DNA of 15,854 bases from an uncultured Prevotella sp. (GTDB lineage Bacteria; Bacteroidota; Bacteroidia; Bacteroidales; Bacteroidaceae): NCBI GenBank assembly GCA_900556795.1, contig USQD01000015.1, positions 1 through 15,854 of the forward strand, read 5' to 3'. Made by a program: the position numbers and the translations under genes. Below, piece after piece: positions 6,656 through 14,048 of the stretch (the first letter of the stretch is position 1; each line of letters begins with the position of its first letter). A model generated the notes under the pieces. The model was not told where the DNA came from. It was given only the letters and a program-made list of their open reading frames with translations, and did not search any database.

Positions 6656-6677
6656 GTGTCCAATTTTTATTGGACAC
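6656..6677 (+). repeat. palindrome at the right IS end
   Basis: GTGTCCAAT-TTTT-ATTGGACAC, a perfect 9-bp stem whose right arm is part of the right terminal inverted repeat and whose left arm is an extra inverted copy of it. The left IS end has no such partner. It may end the transposase transcript or affect end recognition; it is followed by no strong T-run. Confidence 0.6.
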
Positions 6678-6682
6678 TAATG
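6664..6682 (-). repeat. IS right terminal inverted repeat
   Basis: TTTTTATTGGACACTAATG, the imperfect inverse of 5358-5376 (16 of 19 positions), directly abutting the right target duplication. Confidence 0.88.
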
Positions 6683-6691
6683 ATCTTGTTT
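6683..6691. repeat. target-site duplication, right copy
   Basis: ATCTTGTTT, exact copy of 5349-5357, directly after the right inverted repeat. Confidence 0.88.
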
Positions 6692-6728
6692 TAATTTTAA
6701 AAGTATATCTCACCTATCTTTTCGGTTG

Positions 6729-6736
6729 CAAAGATA
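6729..6736 (-). promoter_or_regulatory. Bacteroidota-type promoter -7 box (TATCTTTG) of the left operon
   Basis: On the minus strand TATCTTTG is an exact TAnnTTTG box, in an A/T-rich region just downstream of the terminator at 6822-6852. TTG/TTTG triplets lie 11-15 nt upstream, somewhat close for a standard -33 element. Predicted transcription start is near 6722. Without the IS, this start would be about 38 nt before the ATG of the 55-aa gene; with it, transcription must cross 1325 bp antisense to the transposase. It is the only exact box I found upstream of the left operon. Confidence 0.6.
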
Positions 6737-6821
6737 CAAAAATATTTCAAACAATGATAGGTTAGCTATTATTTAATTTATAATTTGGTCTAAATTTAAG
6801 AATTATTATATATTAGATACT

Positions 6822-6852
6822 AAAAAAGGTATAGTTTTTACGACTATACCTT
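6822..6852 (-). terminator. rho-independent terminator after the 186-aa gene
   Basis: On the minus strand AAGGTATAG (6852-6844), a 9-nt loop and CTATACCTT (6834-6826) form a perfect 9-bp stem running into TTTTTT (6827-6822). It lies 24 bp after the stop codon at 6877, and separates this gene from the promoter at 6729-6736. Confidence 0.85.
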
Positions 6853-6876
6853 CTTATTATTATATCTTTACCACCA

Positions 6877-7437
6877 TTACTTTTCTTCTTTCAAGTCATT
6901 CTTGATTTCATCCCACATTGCCATTTCCACCTTCTTTCCGTCGAAGTGACCTACGGCTACGAGCTGACCCCCTTCCTGGGTAGCATCGGCAGAAGAGATA
7001 GCGTTGCTGCGGATAATCATGATGTCGAACTCATGGATGGCATCCCGGATGCTCTTCATATCGATGTGCTGCATATCCTCGCGCGCATTCTGACGGATGC
7101 GCTGAATGTCTATATCGGTGAGCTTGGTCTTGGTCTGCTCCTGCGCCTTGCGTACGGCTGCTGTCTCCAGGTCTATACGCTGCTGTTCGTAGGCTTCACC
7201 TATCAAATCAGCATTCTTGAGTTGTGCTAAGAGGTTAAGAGATCTTTTGAATGCCTCTGCTCCCTGCGACATCATGCTAATGGCAAAGCTCTGCTCCAGC
7301 AGGAGGGTTTTGCCCTTCACCTGCCAGTGAATCAGGCCAGCCTTCTCCCATTTACTGACCGAAGCATGAAGGCTACTCAAAATTATCATAGTCTTCTTGA
7401 TCTCCTTCTCTTTATTTCTTTTAAACGGATTCCACAT
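6877..7437 (-). CDS. hypothetical helical protein, 186 aa
   Basis: Frame from ATG at 7437 (MWNPFKRNKEKEIKK) to TAA at 6877. The open frame extends upstream to an ATG at 7494, but the extra 19 residues (MSIGRFLTEIF...) are encoded by A/T-rich leader-like DNA, so I prefer 7437. The first 60 residues could be a small helical or winged-helix domain (MIILSSLHASVSKWEKAGLI; HWQVKGKTLLLE). Residues 70-140 are a charged helix (EQQRIDLETAAVRKAQEQ; RIRQNAREDMQHID). The C-terminus is a short beta-like end (GGQLVAVGHFDGKKVEMAMW). No family is recognised. It stands alone: 244 bp of spacer upstream and a strong terminator downstream, so it is likely a monocistronic unit, unlike its neighbours. Confidence 0.8.
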   Translation of the reverse strand: MWNPFKRNKEKEIKKTMIILSSLHASVSKWEKAGLIHWQVKGKTLLLEQSFAISMMSQGAEAFKRSLNLLAQLKNADLIGEAYEQQRIDLETAAVRKAQEQTKTKLTDIDIQRIRQNAREDMQHIDMKSIRDAIHEFDIMIIRSNAISSADATQEGGQLVAVGHFDGKKVEMAMWDEIKNDLKEEK

Positions 7438-7681
7438 AATCAATATATCTTGTTTTAAAATGAATATTTCAGTTAAAAAGCGCCCTATGCTCACGCACCG
7501 GGGAGGTATAGGGAAAATGAGTAAAAGACCCTAGATTGCTTTGATTTACACATTGTATCACGGTTTTACCTTACGCTAAAGGGACTGACGTAATAACCAT
7601 TTCCAATAATTTCACCTAAAAAGATGAACAGCTTAGAGTTTTAAAAATCTATTCTAAATATTAAAACATGAAGAATTATCA
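7438..7681. other. intergenic spacer, no gene seen
   Basis: 244 bp between the 103-aa gene and the 186-aa gene. It has no open frame above about 20 codons, and no exact TAnnTTTG box on the minus strand, although the gene that follows appears to need its own promoter. Weak inverted repeats are present: GTTTTAA/TTAAAAC (7638-7667), possibly marking the end of the clamp operon, and CCCTAT/ATAGGG (near 7483-7516) with a GC-rich 19-nt loop, 46 nt upstream of the 186-aa start. Confidence 0.5.
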
Positions 7682-7993
7682 TTAATGGGTGATGAACCTG
7701 GTGCCATCTACTTCGAGTACCAGTATATCGTTAACCACACGGATTTCTCCGCTGTTAACGAACTGCACTTTTCTCTGATGGCGCAGAACATCTACCTTCA
7801 GACAGACGCATTCACCTTCATCTACGTGTCCGGTCTTGGTGAGGAACTTGATGTAGAACGGCTTGCGCTCTACCTTCCTCGCTGTCTGCGGATGAATATA
7901 GCCAGTTACATGCTGACCGCTGCGTGGGTCTATCCATTGCCACTTCTCGCAGAACTGACGGAGGTTCTGATAAGACTGCTTATATCTTGTCAT
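7682..7993 (-). CDS. hypothetical protein, 103 aa
   Basis: Frame from ATG at 7993 to TAA at 7682. It has a basic N-terminal half (WIDPRSGQHVTGYIHPQTAR, then KVERKPFYIKFLTKTG) and a beta-rich C-terminal half (ECVCLKVDVLRHQRKVQFVN; GEIRVVNDILVLEVDG), suggesting a small beta-barrel or OB/SH3-like protein that could bind nucleic acid; this rests on composition only. It follows the 238-aa gene by 30 bp, last in the clamp operon. A plus-strand frame of similar length overlaps it, but the minus frame has neighbours in the same direction and normal spacing. No family is recognised. Confidence 0.7.
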   Translation of the reverse strand: MTRYKQSYQNLRQFCEKWQWIDPRSGQHVTGYIHPQTARKVERKPFYIKFLTKTGHVDEGECVCLKVDVLRHQRKVQFVNSGEIRVVNDILVLEVDGTRFITH

Positions 7994-8023
7994 GGCGATA
8001 CATATTTATCGGTTTACTAATGC

Positions 8024-8740
8024 TTACACGTTGCCGCCGAAGTCGTGATAATCACGATGGCTTTTCTGCTCCATATCCTCTGCATAAGGAGGCATCTGGG
8101 CATGCAGGAAACGGTCCAGGATGATGCTCTTTACCTTTTGTTTCTCCTTGGCCACCCTTTGCCGATGTCGCAATATATCGGGCAAACAGATATTCCTTAA
8201 AGGATTGGACCAGTCGGACGAATTATCCCAGGCTGCATAGTCAGGATAGAGTACCATCGAATAATGCGACAGCTTGCCCGTTGGCGTATCTAGCATCGGA
8301 CCAGCTACGGTGAAAGCCTTTTCCTCGTTGTAAAGAACCATGTGCGAGGTCTGTACTGTTACGTCCTTATGATTCACATAAAGGATTCTGTCCTTATACT
8401 CCTGCAGATGGGTATCCAGCCAATCCTCTACGCTCTTGTCGGTAGAGAGCACCAGGTGAGTGATCCATTCACGTTCGAAACAAGTCTGCAGGTAGTTGAT
8501 GATATAACCGGTGGCAGAAGTCCTGCTTACGGTCATCGCCAGTACCATCACACAGAAATGGTTCTTTGTTCCACGGCTCGAAGTCGTATCAGCCAAATAT
8601 CCGATGGCGTGGAAGAATTTATCCAGCAGCACATCGCCCTGGGTGTAGAAACTCAACGCCCGTCGTGGAGCCTGCATCACGGCCTTGGGCAGTTTTTTAT
8701 CCACGCAGCAGGGAGGAATAAATAGCAATGTATCGTCCAT
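8024..8740 (-). CDS. hypothetical protein, 238 aa
   Basis: Frame from ATG at 8740 to TAA at 8024, 28 bp after the clamp gene. It is globular with alternating strands and helices: FCVMVLAMTVSRTSATGYII at residues 62-81, then ITHLVLSTDKSVEDWLDTHL and ILYVNHKDVTVQTSHMVLYN, a pattern resembling a Rossmann-like or helicase-related alpha/beta core, but no P-loop or DEAD-type motif is present. The C-terminal 50 residues are basic (ILRHRQRVAKEKQKVKSIIL), possibly nucleic-acid binding. Being between the clamp gene and the 103-aa gene suggests a replication or repair accessory role; that is inference from position. No family is recognised. Confidence 0.78.
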   Translation of the reverse strand: MDDTLLFIPPCCVDKKLPKAVMQAPRRALSFYTQGDVLLDKFFHAIGYLADTTSSRGTKNHFCVMVLAMTVSRTSATGYIINYLQTCFEREWITHLVLSTDKSVEDWLDTHLQEYKDRILYVNHKDVTVQTSHMVLYNEEKAFTVAGPMLDTPTGKLSHYSMVLYPDYAAWDNSSDWSNPLRNICLPDILRHRQRVAKEKQKVKSIILDRFLHAQMPPYAEDMEQKSHRDYHDFGGNV

Positions 8741-8768
8741 AATCTTATTTTATTCGTTCGATGTAAGT

Positions 8769-9965
8769 TTAATCATTGATAATCATCGGCATGAGCAGGG
8801 TCAATGCTCTTGGCGATGAGTCGTTGGCGGTGATGGTTCCTGCACGGCTTGGGTCGCCCAGGTGCAGGCAGACGGTATCGCTTGGGATAGGTGCAAGGGT
8901 GTCGAGCAGGCTGCTTGCCTTGAACCCGATGCGGTAATCTTCCGGACATGTTCCGTCATTGATAAGTACCTGGTCGGTTGCCGACATGCCGAAATCAATA
9001 TCCTGCGCAACAATATCGAGGAACATACCGTCTTTCTTCAGTACAATGAGGTTGCTGCTCTCACTTGCGAAGAGCGCCACACGCTTCACTACGCTTGCCA
9101 ACTCTCGCTTATCTACCACAATATCATAAGGATTGCCACGAGGAATGACGGAATTGTAGTTAGGGAATTGACCAGCTGCCTTCTTGCAGACGAAGGTAAT
9201 ATCGCCCGAAGTAAAACGAACCATATTCTCGTTAGCTTCAATATCAATATCCTCACAGTCGTCGAAAACGGAAAGGGTCTTGAAGAAAGTGCTATAAACG
9301 AGAATCTTACCTGGTGTTCCCTCACGGAAGAAATCGCTGCCTCCCGTCTCAGGATTGTTGGTATGGATGAGCTTGATGAGGGTATGACCGTTGGAAGCTA
9401 CAAATGTAACCTCGCTGCGGTCCTCGGCTACATCGATACAAAGGCACTTCATTACCGGACGAAGTTCTGAATCAGATACAAACTTTCCGGCATGGGAGAG
9501 GACGTTGCTGAAGGGTGCCATCGGAAGGGCGATATGAAGGCTGGCATTATCAGGCTGCGCTGCACGAGGAAACTCCTCTGCACCGAAATAAACCAGGCTG
9601 ACATTACCCTTCTTCACGTTATCGCCGTTCTGTGTGCAGTACTCGATATTCATCGAGCGCTCCTTGTCCTGAGAGAGGTCCATGGTGACTACGCAGTCAG
9701 CATGGAGGGTGGAGAGGAGGGATAGTAAGGATGTGATAGGCAGAACGGCATCTTCCTTGAAGCTGCCTTCTACGATGCTGAGAGGGGCGGGGATGATAAG
9801 CTCTGAATCAGTGGTAGCTGATACGAAGAAGAACTTACCATCTTCCTTGCGCTGGGTTAAGAGCACGTTGCTCAAGATGGCGATAGTTGATTTACTATCA
9901 ATACACTTCGCAGCTTTCTGCAGAGCCTGACGAAGCAAGAGGGATGATTGCGCTTGTATTTTCAT
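8769..9965 (-). CDS. dnaN: DNA polymerase III beta subunit-like sliding clamp, 398 aa
   Basis: Ring-shaped processivity clamp that holds the replicative polymerase on DNA. Family marks: N-terminal LRQALQKAAKCIDSKSTIAI (residues 11-30), the EFP after the first domain junction (131-133), SNGHTLIKL (191-199) where cellular clamps have DGHRL, GQFPNYNSVIP (265-275), and LLMPM (390-394), the C-terminal strand lining the peptide-binding pocket. Cellular clamps are about 370 residues; this one is slightly longer and ends MPMIIND rather than the usual MPMRL, so it is diverged and probably element-encoded. It lies 14 bp after the Cys-rich 84-aa gene and near a primase-helicase. A TAAATTTG box at 10006-10013 could give it a separate promoter. 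Confidence in the family is high. Confidence 0.92.
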   Translation of the reverse strand: MKIQAQSSLLLRQALQKAAKCIDSKSTIAILSNVLLTQRKEDGKFFFVSATTDSELIIPAPLSIVEGSFKEDAVLPITSLLSLLSTLHADCVVTMDLSQDKERSMNIEYCTQNGDNVKKGNVSLVYFGAEEFPRAAQPDNASLHIALPMAPFSNVLSHAGKFVSDSELRPVMKCLCIDVAEDRSEVTFVASNGHTLIKLIHTNNPETGGSDFFREGTPGKILVYSTFFKTLSVFDDCEDIDIEANENMVRFTSGDITFVCKKAAGQFPNYNSVIPRGNPYDIVVDKRELASVVKRVALFASESSNLIVLKKDGMFLDIVAQDIDFGMSATDQVLINDGTCPEDYRIGFKASSLLDTLAPIPSDTVCLHLGDPSRAGTITANDSSPRALTLLMPMIIND

Positions 9966-9979
9966 TTTGCTTTTTATTT

Positions 9980-10234
9980 TTATAGAAATTCGATTTCATT
10001 ATTTACAAATTTAATATATGTCTTGAAGAACTGCGTTACCTGCTCACAGGCTCCGCTACCAGTGTAGGTGCATCTGCCCGTGCAGTTGGTTCGGGTACCG
10101 TCCGGATGCTCGCAATACTCACCGGGGCCTGTACCGCCTCGATGCTGCGGGCAAAGATACACGAAGGTATCTACCCAGGCTTGGCGATTGGCTACCCGGA
10201 TGCCTTTCTTCTTTTTTTCTTCTTTCTTTGCCAT
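9980..10234 (-). CDS. small Cys/His-rich, probably zinc-binding protein, 84 aa
   Basis: Frame from ATG at 10234 to TAA at 9980, between the primase-helicase and clamp genes. A strongly basic N-terminus (AKKEEKKKKGIR) is followed by a cysteine cluster at residues 28-63: C28, H31, C41, H43, C51, C55, C63 (YLCPQHRGG; YCEHPDGTRTNCTGRCTYTG). This would suit one or two zinc sites. The C-terminus is a short helix and strand (QFFKTYIKFVNNEIEFL). Repeat copy D lies 15 nt before the start. The basic tail plus zinc-binding region suggests nucleic-acid binding near the replication machinery, but no family is recognised. It differs in sequence from the 55-aa Cys-rich protein at 5183-5350. Confidence 0.78.
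   Translation of the reverse strand: MAKKEEKKKKGIRVANRQAWVDTFVYLCPQHRGGTGPGEYCEHPDGTRTNCTGRCTYTGSGACEQVTQFFKTYIKFVNNEIEFL
10006..10013 (-). promoter_or_regulatory. possible promoter -7 box (TAAATTTG) before dnaN
   Basis: Exact TAnnTTTG match on the minus strand, inside the end of the 84-aa gene and about 40 bp before the clamp start, a suitable leader distance. No TTTG is seen at the -33 spacing, and an 8-mer with four free or weak positions can occur by chance, so this is tentative. Confidence 0.25.
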
Positions 10235-10249
10235 AACTTTTTAATTTTT

Positions 10250-10275
10250 ACCAACGATAGAATCGCTGGGAACGG
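10250..10275 (-). repeat. dispersed hairpin repeat, copy D
   Basis: Plus strand CCAACGAT-AGA-ATCGCTGG then GAACGG. The A at 10254 makes an A-C mismatch in plus RNA but a U-G pair in minus RNA, so the stem is kept only in the coding-strand transcript. It begins 3 nt after the primase-helicase stop and ends 15 nt before the 84-aa gene's ATG. Confidence 0.9.
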
Positions 10276-10278
10276 AGG

Positions 10279-13200
10279 CTAGAACGGCAGGTTGCTCTTG
10301 TCTATCTCGTCTACGGTAACTGCTGCAGTGTTGCTATCGCTGCCGTTCGGTATCGCTTGCCTTCTGCCCTGCTTGCGGGAGGTGAATGCCTTCCAGCGTT
10401 CTTCCTCTTCTGGGGTAAGGGAGACGATGTTACCATCATCATCACGGTACGGTAATGGGTCGGGACCTTCCACGTATTCCTTGGCGATACGTTTTAACTC
10501 GTCATAGCTTTCAGGAATATGATCCTTGCCTTTGCGGAAGAAGAAATAAACGTGCTTGCTGGTTTTTACCCTGCGGATATGCTTCGGCTCTACACTTTCA
10601 TCATTCTCCCATTCCCGTCCTACGAAGTACTCCTCCGTTATCCAGGCTCTGAGCTTGAAACAGCCGTGGCGCTTGTTATCCTCGCCAATCAGAAGATTCT
10701 CCGGATTGCAGTCGATATTCATATTCTCGCAATACTTCCTGATTTTCTTCTTGAAGGTGGCTCGGCTGTACTCCTTACTCTTACCCTCGCTGGCATCAGC
10801 CCAATCTCGCATAAACTCATTAAACATTTCGTCTGCACAGATAGGTGCCGAATATACCTCGTTACGACTGAAGAACCACTCAAAGTAGTTCACCGTGTTC
10901 TCGGTCAGCTCTCTTACCATCAATCTTCGCTGAACGTTCTTCTGAGGAGCAACTGCAAAGGTATGATAGCGCATGATGAACTGCACGGCAAGGGCACAGA
11001 TATATATCGCCTGATTGCGGTCTCGCTCATTCAGCTTTTCGGGGTCCGAGGCGAGATTCTTCATTACCTCTTTAGGAGAGCGCGCCAACTTATGTTTCAT
11101 GGGGTTCTCACCACAAAATCTGTCGGATAATGACACCAAGGGGAAACGTCTAAGCGTACTATCTTCACTATCACTTAACTGATAGTTACTGGTAATCACG
11201 TTCAATGGCGATTCTTCCAGCTTGAAGACGATAGGGTCGCCGAACTTTCGCTCAACCTTGGCTCCCGCCGTTACCTTAATATAGAAGTACTTCATCGGGA
11301 AACCCGAAGGCTTATCTTCCCAGTGTATTACCCTAAACTTACCCGGATATATCAGTAAATCAGAAAGAGCAAACTTTGCGTCGGCAATCGTTACAAACTC
11401 TTTCATATCGACACGCAGCACATTCACCGCTGAACCTACCACGAGGTTTATCATGAGTGATTTACCTGAACCGCCACTTGCCTGCTTTTCGTCCTCCACC
11501 GCATCTTCGAGGAGATAGGGACAGATACTCTGCATGTCAGCCCATGAGCGATAGCAGATTCTTCCCAAACAGGAAATCATGTTGGCAAAATGAGAGTTGA
11601 TGTCGGCGATGGCTTCAGGGGGCATTGGCTTCTTGTTGCGAATACTATCCTGCTCCAGTCTCCACTGCACATTGCAGCAACCGCGTATCACTCTCAGTAC
11701 AGGCCAAAGTTCTTTCTCCTGCTTGCCTTGCCAATCTACTTGCCAGCGGAAGGTCTGCGCCCAATCTTTGAGGTCTTTCTTCTTCTGGTCGATTTCCTCT
11801 CTCGTAAAGACTGGTGAGCCATCCTCATTAACCTGCGCTTCCTCTTGGGCAATGGCAGCCACTTTATCCTTATATTCCTGACTCTCGCTGATGACGAAAG
11901 GAGGATTGAAAACCCTCATCGTGAAATCATACGTTTTCTTTGCCAGGGCTGGGATGAAGAAATTCAGCTTCTCGTAACTGACTGGCGTGATAGCTTCGGG
12001 AGTAATCTTCAATGCTACATTGCGGAAGAAGAAATACTCCGTATGAGCATCGAAACTCTCGGTGAAGTCTATCACCATGCTCTGCAAACCTCCAGCCGAT
12101 TTTTCGCTGAAATTCTTGTCTATCAGGTTGGCGCAGTCTGACATCATCTTGCGCTCCTTGTCATTGTACCGCCAACTCTGTTCGGTGAACTGCAGGAGTT
12201 GAACCTTTGTTGCCTGGATGATACTCTTCTGGTCGATGTATTCCACGAAACATCTATCCAGGTGGATATACTGACCTACAAGGTCGGTACTCTCAGGGTC
12301 TATCATTCGGTAATAACCATGGCAGGTCATAAAGAGCCAAACCTTGGTAGGCGATACCTTGCAGGTAGGCGGTTTAGGTTTGCCGCTTCTCGGATCACGA
12401 GGATATTCTATCTCGAATGGGTCCGTATTGTTGGCTCCTCGCAGTCTTGAGTATAGCGGCAACCGTATATCGTGGTCGAACTTGAAGTTGTCGGCATCAT
12501 CCATGTGGTAGCACATCAGATAATCTCTCACGCTTCTTGGAGAGCACCCGTACAACCAGTTCCACCTTTGATTATATCTGCTTCTGAAACCGTCGGGCAG
12601 CGTGGCATAACAAATATCACAATACTTGGTTGCGACGGCTCCACAATCCCTTTGGCTGGCGATGTCGTTAGGGTAAATCATAATGACCCTTTCGGCAAAT
12701 CGCTTCATTTTCTGATACTGAACGGCATTAAAGTCTAACTTTTCCTGTCTCCACTGCCCACGCTCGATATACCAGAAGTTTCTTCTACCCAGCGAAAAGG
12801 CTACATGGTACCAGCAGTATTTCTGAAAATGCTTATCCTGCGCCTTATCCTGACGCAGGGAACGCATGGCATAATAGATGCTCAATGCGTCTTCCGGTGT
12901 CCGGCAGAAAACGATGTTCTGAGCCTTGATGTCACCTATTTCTATAGGTTTATCTTCAGCATGAAAGGTGCCTTTCGGCTCTCCGTCCTTCGTTTCGTTC
13001 TCTACCCATATTTCTTTCGTCTCCGTATAAGGCTCGCCAGGTTGTAACTTTTCTATTGCCGAATGAACGGCAGTAGAGTTGTTACTCCGATGGTCCATGG
13101 CATAGGTGAAAACCTTGTCACCCATCAGCCATTTACTCACCTTGCGCACGCTGTGATCCTCGCAAGTAGAGAAGACGATCGGGTCTTGCTGCATTGCCGG

Positions 13201-13959
13201 ACGGAAAAAGCAGCCGCAACTTCCCTGCGGTGCTATCACGTCTGTAGCGAAACATACGAACAGTGGATTCCATGGAGTGCCGTAAATCACTTCACTCACC
13301 AGTTGCCCGTTTCTCACTACGTTAGGCAGGGTTACTTTATCTACGGCAAAGATGCGGAAATCTTCGTTCAGCATTCTTGTGTTGAAGTCCTTGCCGAAGC
13401 CGTATTGCGGAATGCCTTTAACAGATGTGACCTCGCACCCCAGGGCTGCAAGCTCCTGGGGGTTGAAGTCAGTTTTGGGCATAAATGAGAAAGTTTCTAT
13501 CGTCTGTGCGGCAATAGTTCGATAGTCCATCTTGGCAAAGAGCATAGGCCATTTGGCTCTCGTCTTCTCGTTGTCGCCATATACCCTCACGATGAGGTCA
13601 TGGCACAGACGCAGCAGACTGGCTCCGTGCATCGGAAGTTTACGCATGGCTGCATAGAGTTCTAAGGCTCCGTAGCCATACTTGCCTGTCTTGGTACACA
13701 TCCAGCGCAGGGCACCATGCTCTGCCTTGGAATTGTCTTCCACCCCTACACCGTTATACATACCGCCCCGCTCATTATTGTATATAATGAGATGGGGAGT
13801 CTGTTTTGCTTTGCCCTGCTCGCCATCGTCTGCCTCTTCCTTCTGACAGAGCGGACAGAAACAGGCAGTCTGTCCCTCGATGCGCTGCTCATCGGCAGGT
13901 TTTACGAGGAAAGCCATGTCGAGATTGGCTAGCTGGTTAAGTATAGGATGGAATAACAT
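10279..13959 (-). CDS. primase-helicase-like replication protein, 1226 aa (Zn finger, degenerate TOPRIM-like region, SF3/D5-type ATPase)
   Basis: Likely replication initiator/helicase. Residues 33-38 and 88 (CFCPLC; WMCTKTGKYGYGALELYAAM) form a primase-type zinc-binding domain. Residues 345-450 resemble a TOPRIM fold (NIVFCRTPEDALSIYYAM; VIMIYPNDIASQRDCGA), but by-eye alignment puts R353 where the catalytic Glu should be and P430-N-D432 for the DxD, so primase activity is doubtful. Residues 820-950 are a helicase core: Walker A ASGGSGKS (827-834), Walker B RVIHWED (876-882), sensor VITSN (921-925), arginine pair R937/R938, as in phage P4/D5-type SF3 helicases. The C-terminus ends DEIDKSNLPF, like the acidic tip of SSB. 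It begins after a 501-bp gap holding repeat copy E, and ends 3 nt before copy D. ATPase assignment is firm; TOPRIM is tentative. Confidence 0.85.
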   Translation of the reverse strand: MLFHPILNQLANLDMAFLVKPADEQRIEGQTACFCPLCQKEEADDGEQGKAKQTPHLIIYNNERGGMYNGVGVEDNSKAEHGALRWMCTKTGKYGYGALELYAAMRKLPMHGASLLRLCHDLIVRVYGDNEKTRAKWPMLFAKMDYRTIAAQTIETFSFMPKTDFNPQELAALGCEVTSVKGIPQYGFGKDFNTRMLNEDFRIFAVDKVTLPNVVRNGQLVSEVIYGTPWNPLFVCFATDVIAPQGSCGCFFRPAMQQDPIVFSTCEDHSVRKVSKWLMGDKVFTYAMDHRSNNSTAVHSAIEKLQPGEPYTETKEIWVENETKDGEPKGTFHAEDKPIEIGDIKAQNIVFCRTPEDALSIYYAMRSLRQDKAQDKHFQKYCWYHVAFSLGRRNFWYIERGQWRQEKLDFNAVQYQKMKRFAERVIMIYPNDIASQRDCGAVATKYCDICYATLPDGFRSRYNQRWNWLYGCSPRSVRDYLMCYHMDDADNFKFDHDIRLPLYSRLRGANNTDPFEIEYPRDPRSGKPKPPTCKVSPTKVWLFMTCHGYYRMIDPESTDLVGQYIHLDRCFVEYIDQKSIIQATKVQLLQFTEQSWRYNDKERKMMSDCANLIDKNFSEKSAGGLQSMVIDFTESFDAHTEYFFFRNVALKITPEAITPVSYEKLNFFIPALAKKTYDFTMRVFNPPFVISESQEYKDKVAAIAQEEAQVNEDGSPVFTREEIDQKKKDLKDWAQTFRWQVDWQGKQEKELWPVLRVIRGCCNVQWRLEQDSIRNKKPMPPEAIADINSHFANMISCLGRICYRSWADMQSICPYLLEDAVEDEKQASGGSGKSLMINLVVGSAVNVLRVDMKEFVTIADAKFALSDLLIYPGKFRVIHWEDKPSGFPMKYFYIKVTAGAKVERKFGDPIVFKLEESPLNVITSNYQLSDSEDSTLRRFPLVSLSDRFCGENPMKHKLARSPKEVMKNLASDPEKLNERDRNQAIYICALAVQFIMRYHTFAVAPQKNVQRRLMVRELTENTVNYFEWFFSRNEVYSAPICADEMFNEFMRDWADASEGKSKEYSRATFKKKIRKYCENMNIDCNPENLLIGEDNKRHGCFKLRAWITEEYFVGREWENDESVEPKHIRRVKTSKHVYFFFRKGKDHIPESYDELKRIAKEYVEGPDPLPYRDDDGNIVSLTPEEEERWKAFTSRKQGRRQAIPNGSDSNTAAVTVDEIDKSNLPF

Positions 13960-14022
13960 ATCTTACATCAAGAGTATTTATAGAGTTAAAAGAGATAGGG
14001 AAGGCACCACTCTTGACCATTG

Positions 14023-14048
14023 ACCAGCGATGGAATCGCTGGGAACGG
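14023..14048 (-). repeat. dispersed hairpin repeat, copy E (consensus)
   Basis: Identical in stem, loop and GAACGG flank to copy B. It ends 63 nt before the primase-helicase ATG at 13959, the greatest distance from a start among the copies. Confidence 0.9.

Larger units (their letters stand above)
5358..6682 (+). mobile_element. IS4-family insertion sequence (IS4Sa-like), 1325 bp, complete
   Basis: The element is bounded by 19-bp imperfect inverted repeats (left CACTACTGTCCAATAAAAT, right end reverse-complement CATTAGTGTCCAATAAAAA; 16 of 19 match) and flanked by an exact 9-bp direct repeat, ATCTTGTTT. It encodes one transposase with intact DDE and YREK residues, and carries its own promoter-like box. 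Length, ends starting in CA and duplication size fit the IS4Sa group as I recall it. It is more A/T-rich than the flanking genes and is the only plus-strand coding unit. All parts needed for transposition appear intact, and the perfect duplication suggests a fairly recent insertion. It interrupts the leader of the left operon between its promoter (6729-6736) and first start codon (5350). Confidence 0.93.

Noticed and set aside
7438..7494. Longer start (7494) for the 186-aa gene
   Set aside because: The extra 19 codons read A/T-rich leader-like DNA; MWNPFKRNKEKE is a more natural start.
7685..8020. 111-codon plus-strand open frame
   Set aside because: Overlaps the 103-aa minus gene, which fits operon direction and spacing; the plus frame stands alone.
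8862..9470. 202-codon plus-strand open frame within dnaN
   Set aside because: Antisense to a firmly identified clamp gene; no independent support.
10519..11130. 203-codon plus-strand open frame within the primase-helicase gene
   Set aside because: Antisense shadow of a gene with clear motifs; no leader, promoter or same-strand neighbours.
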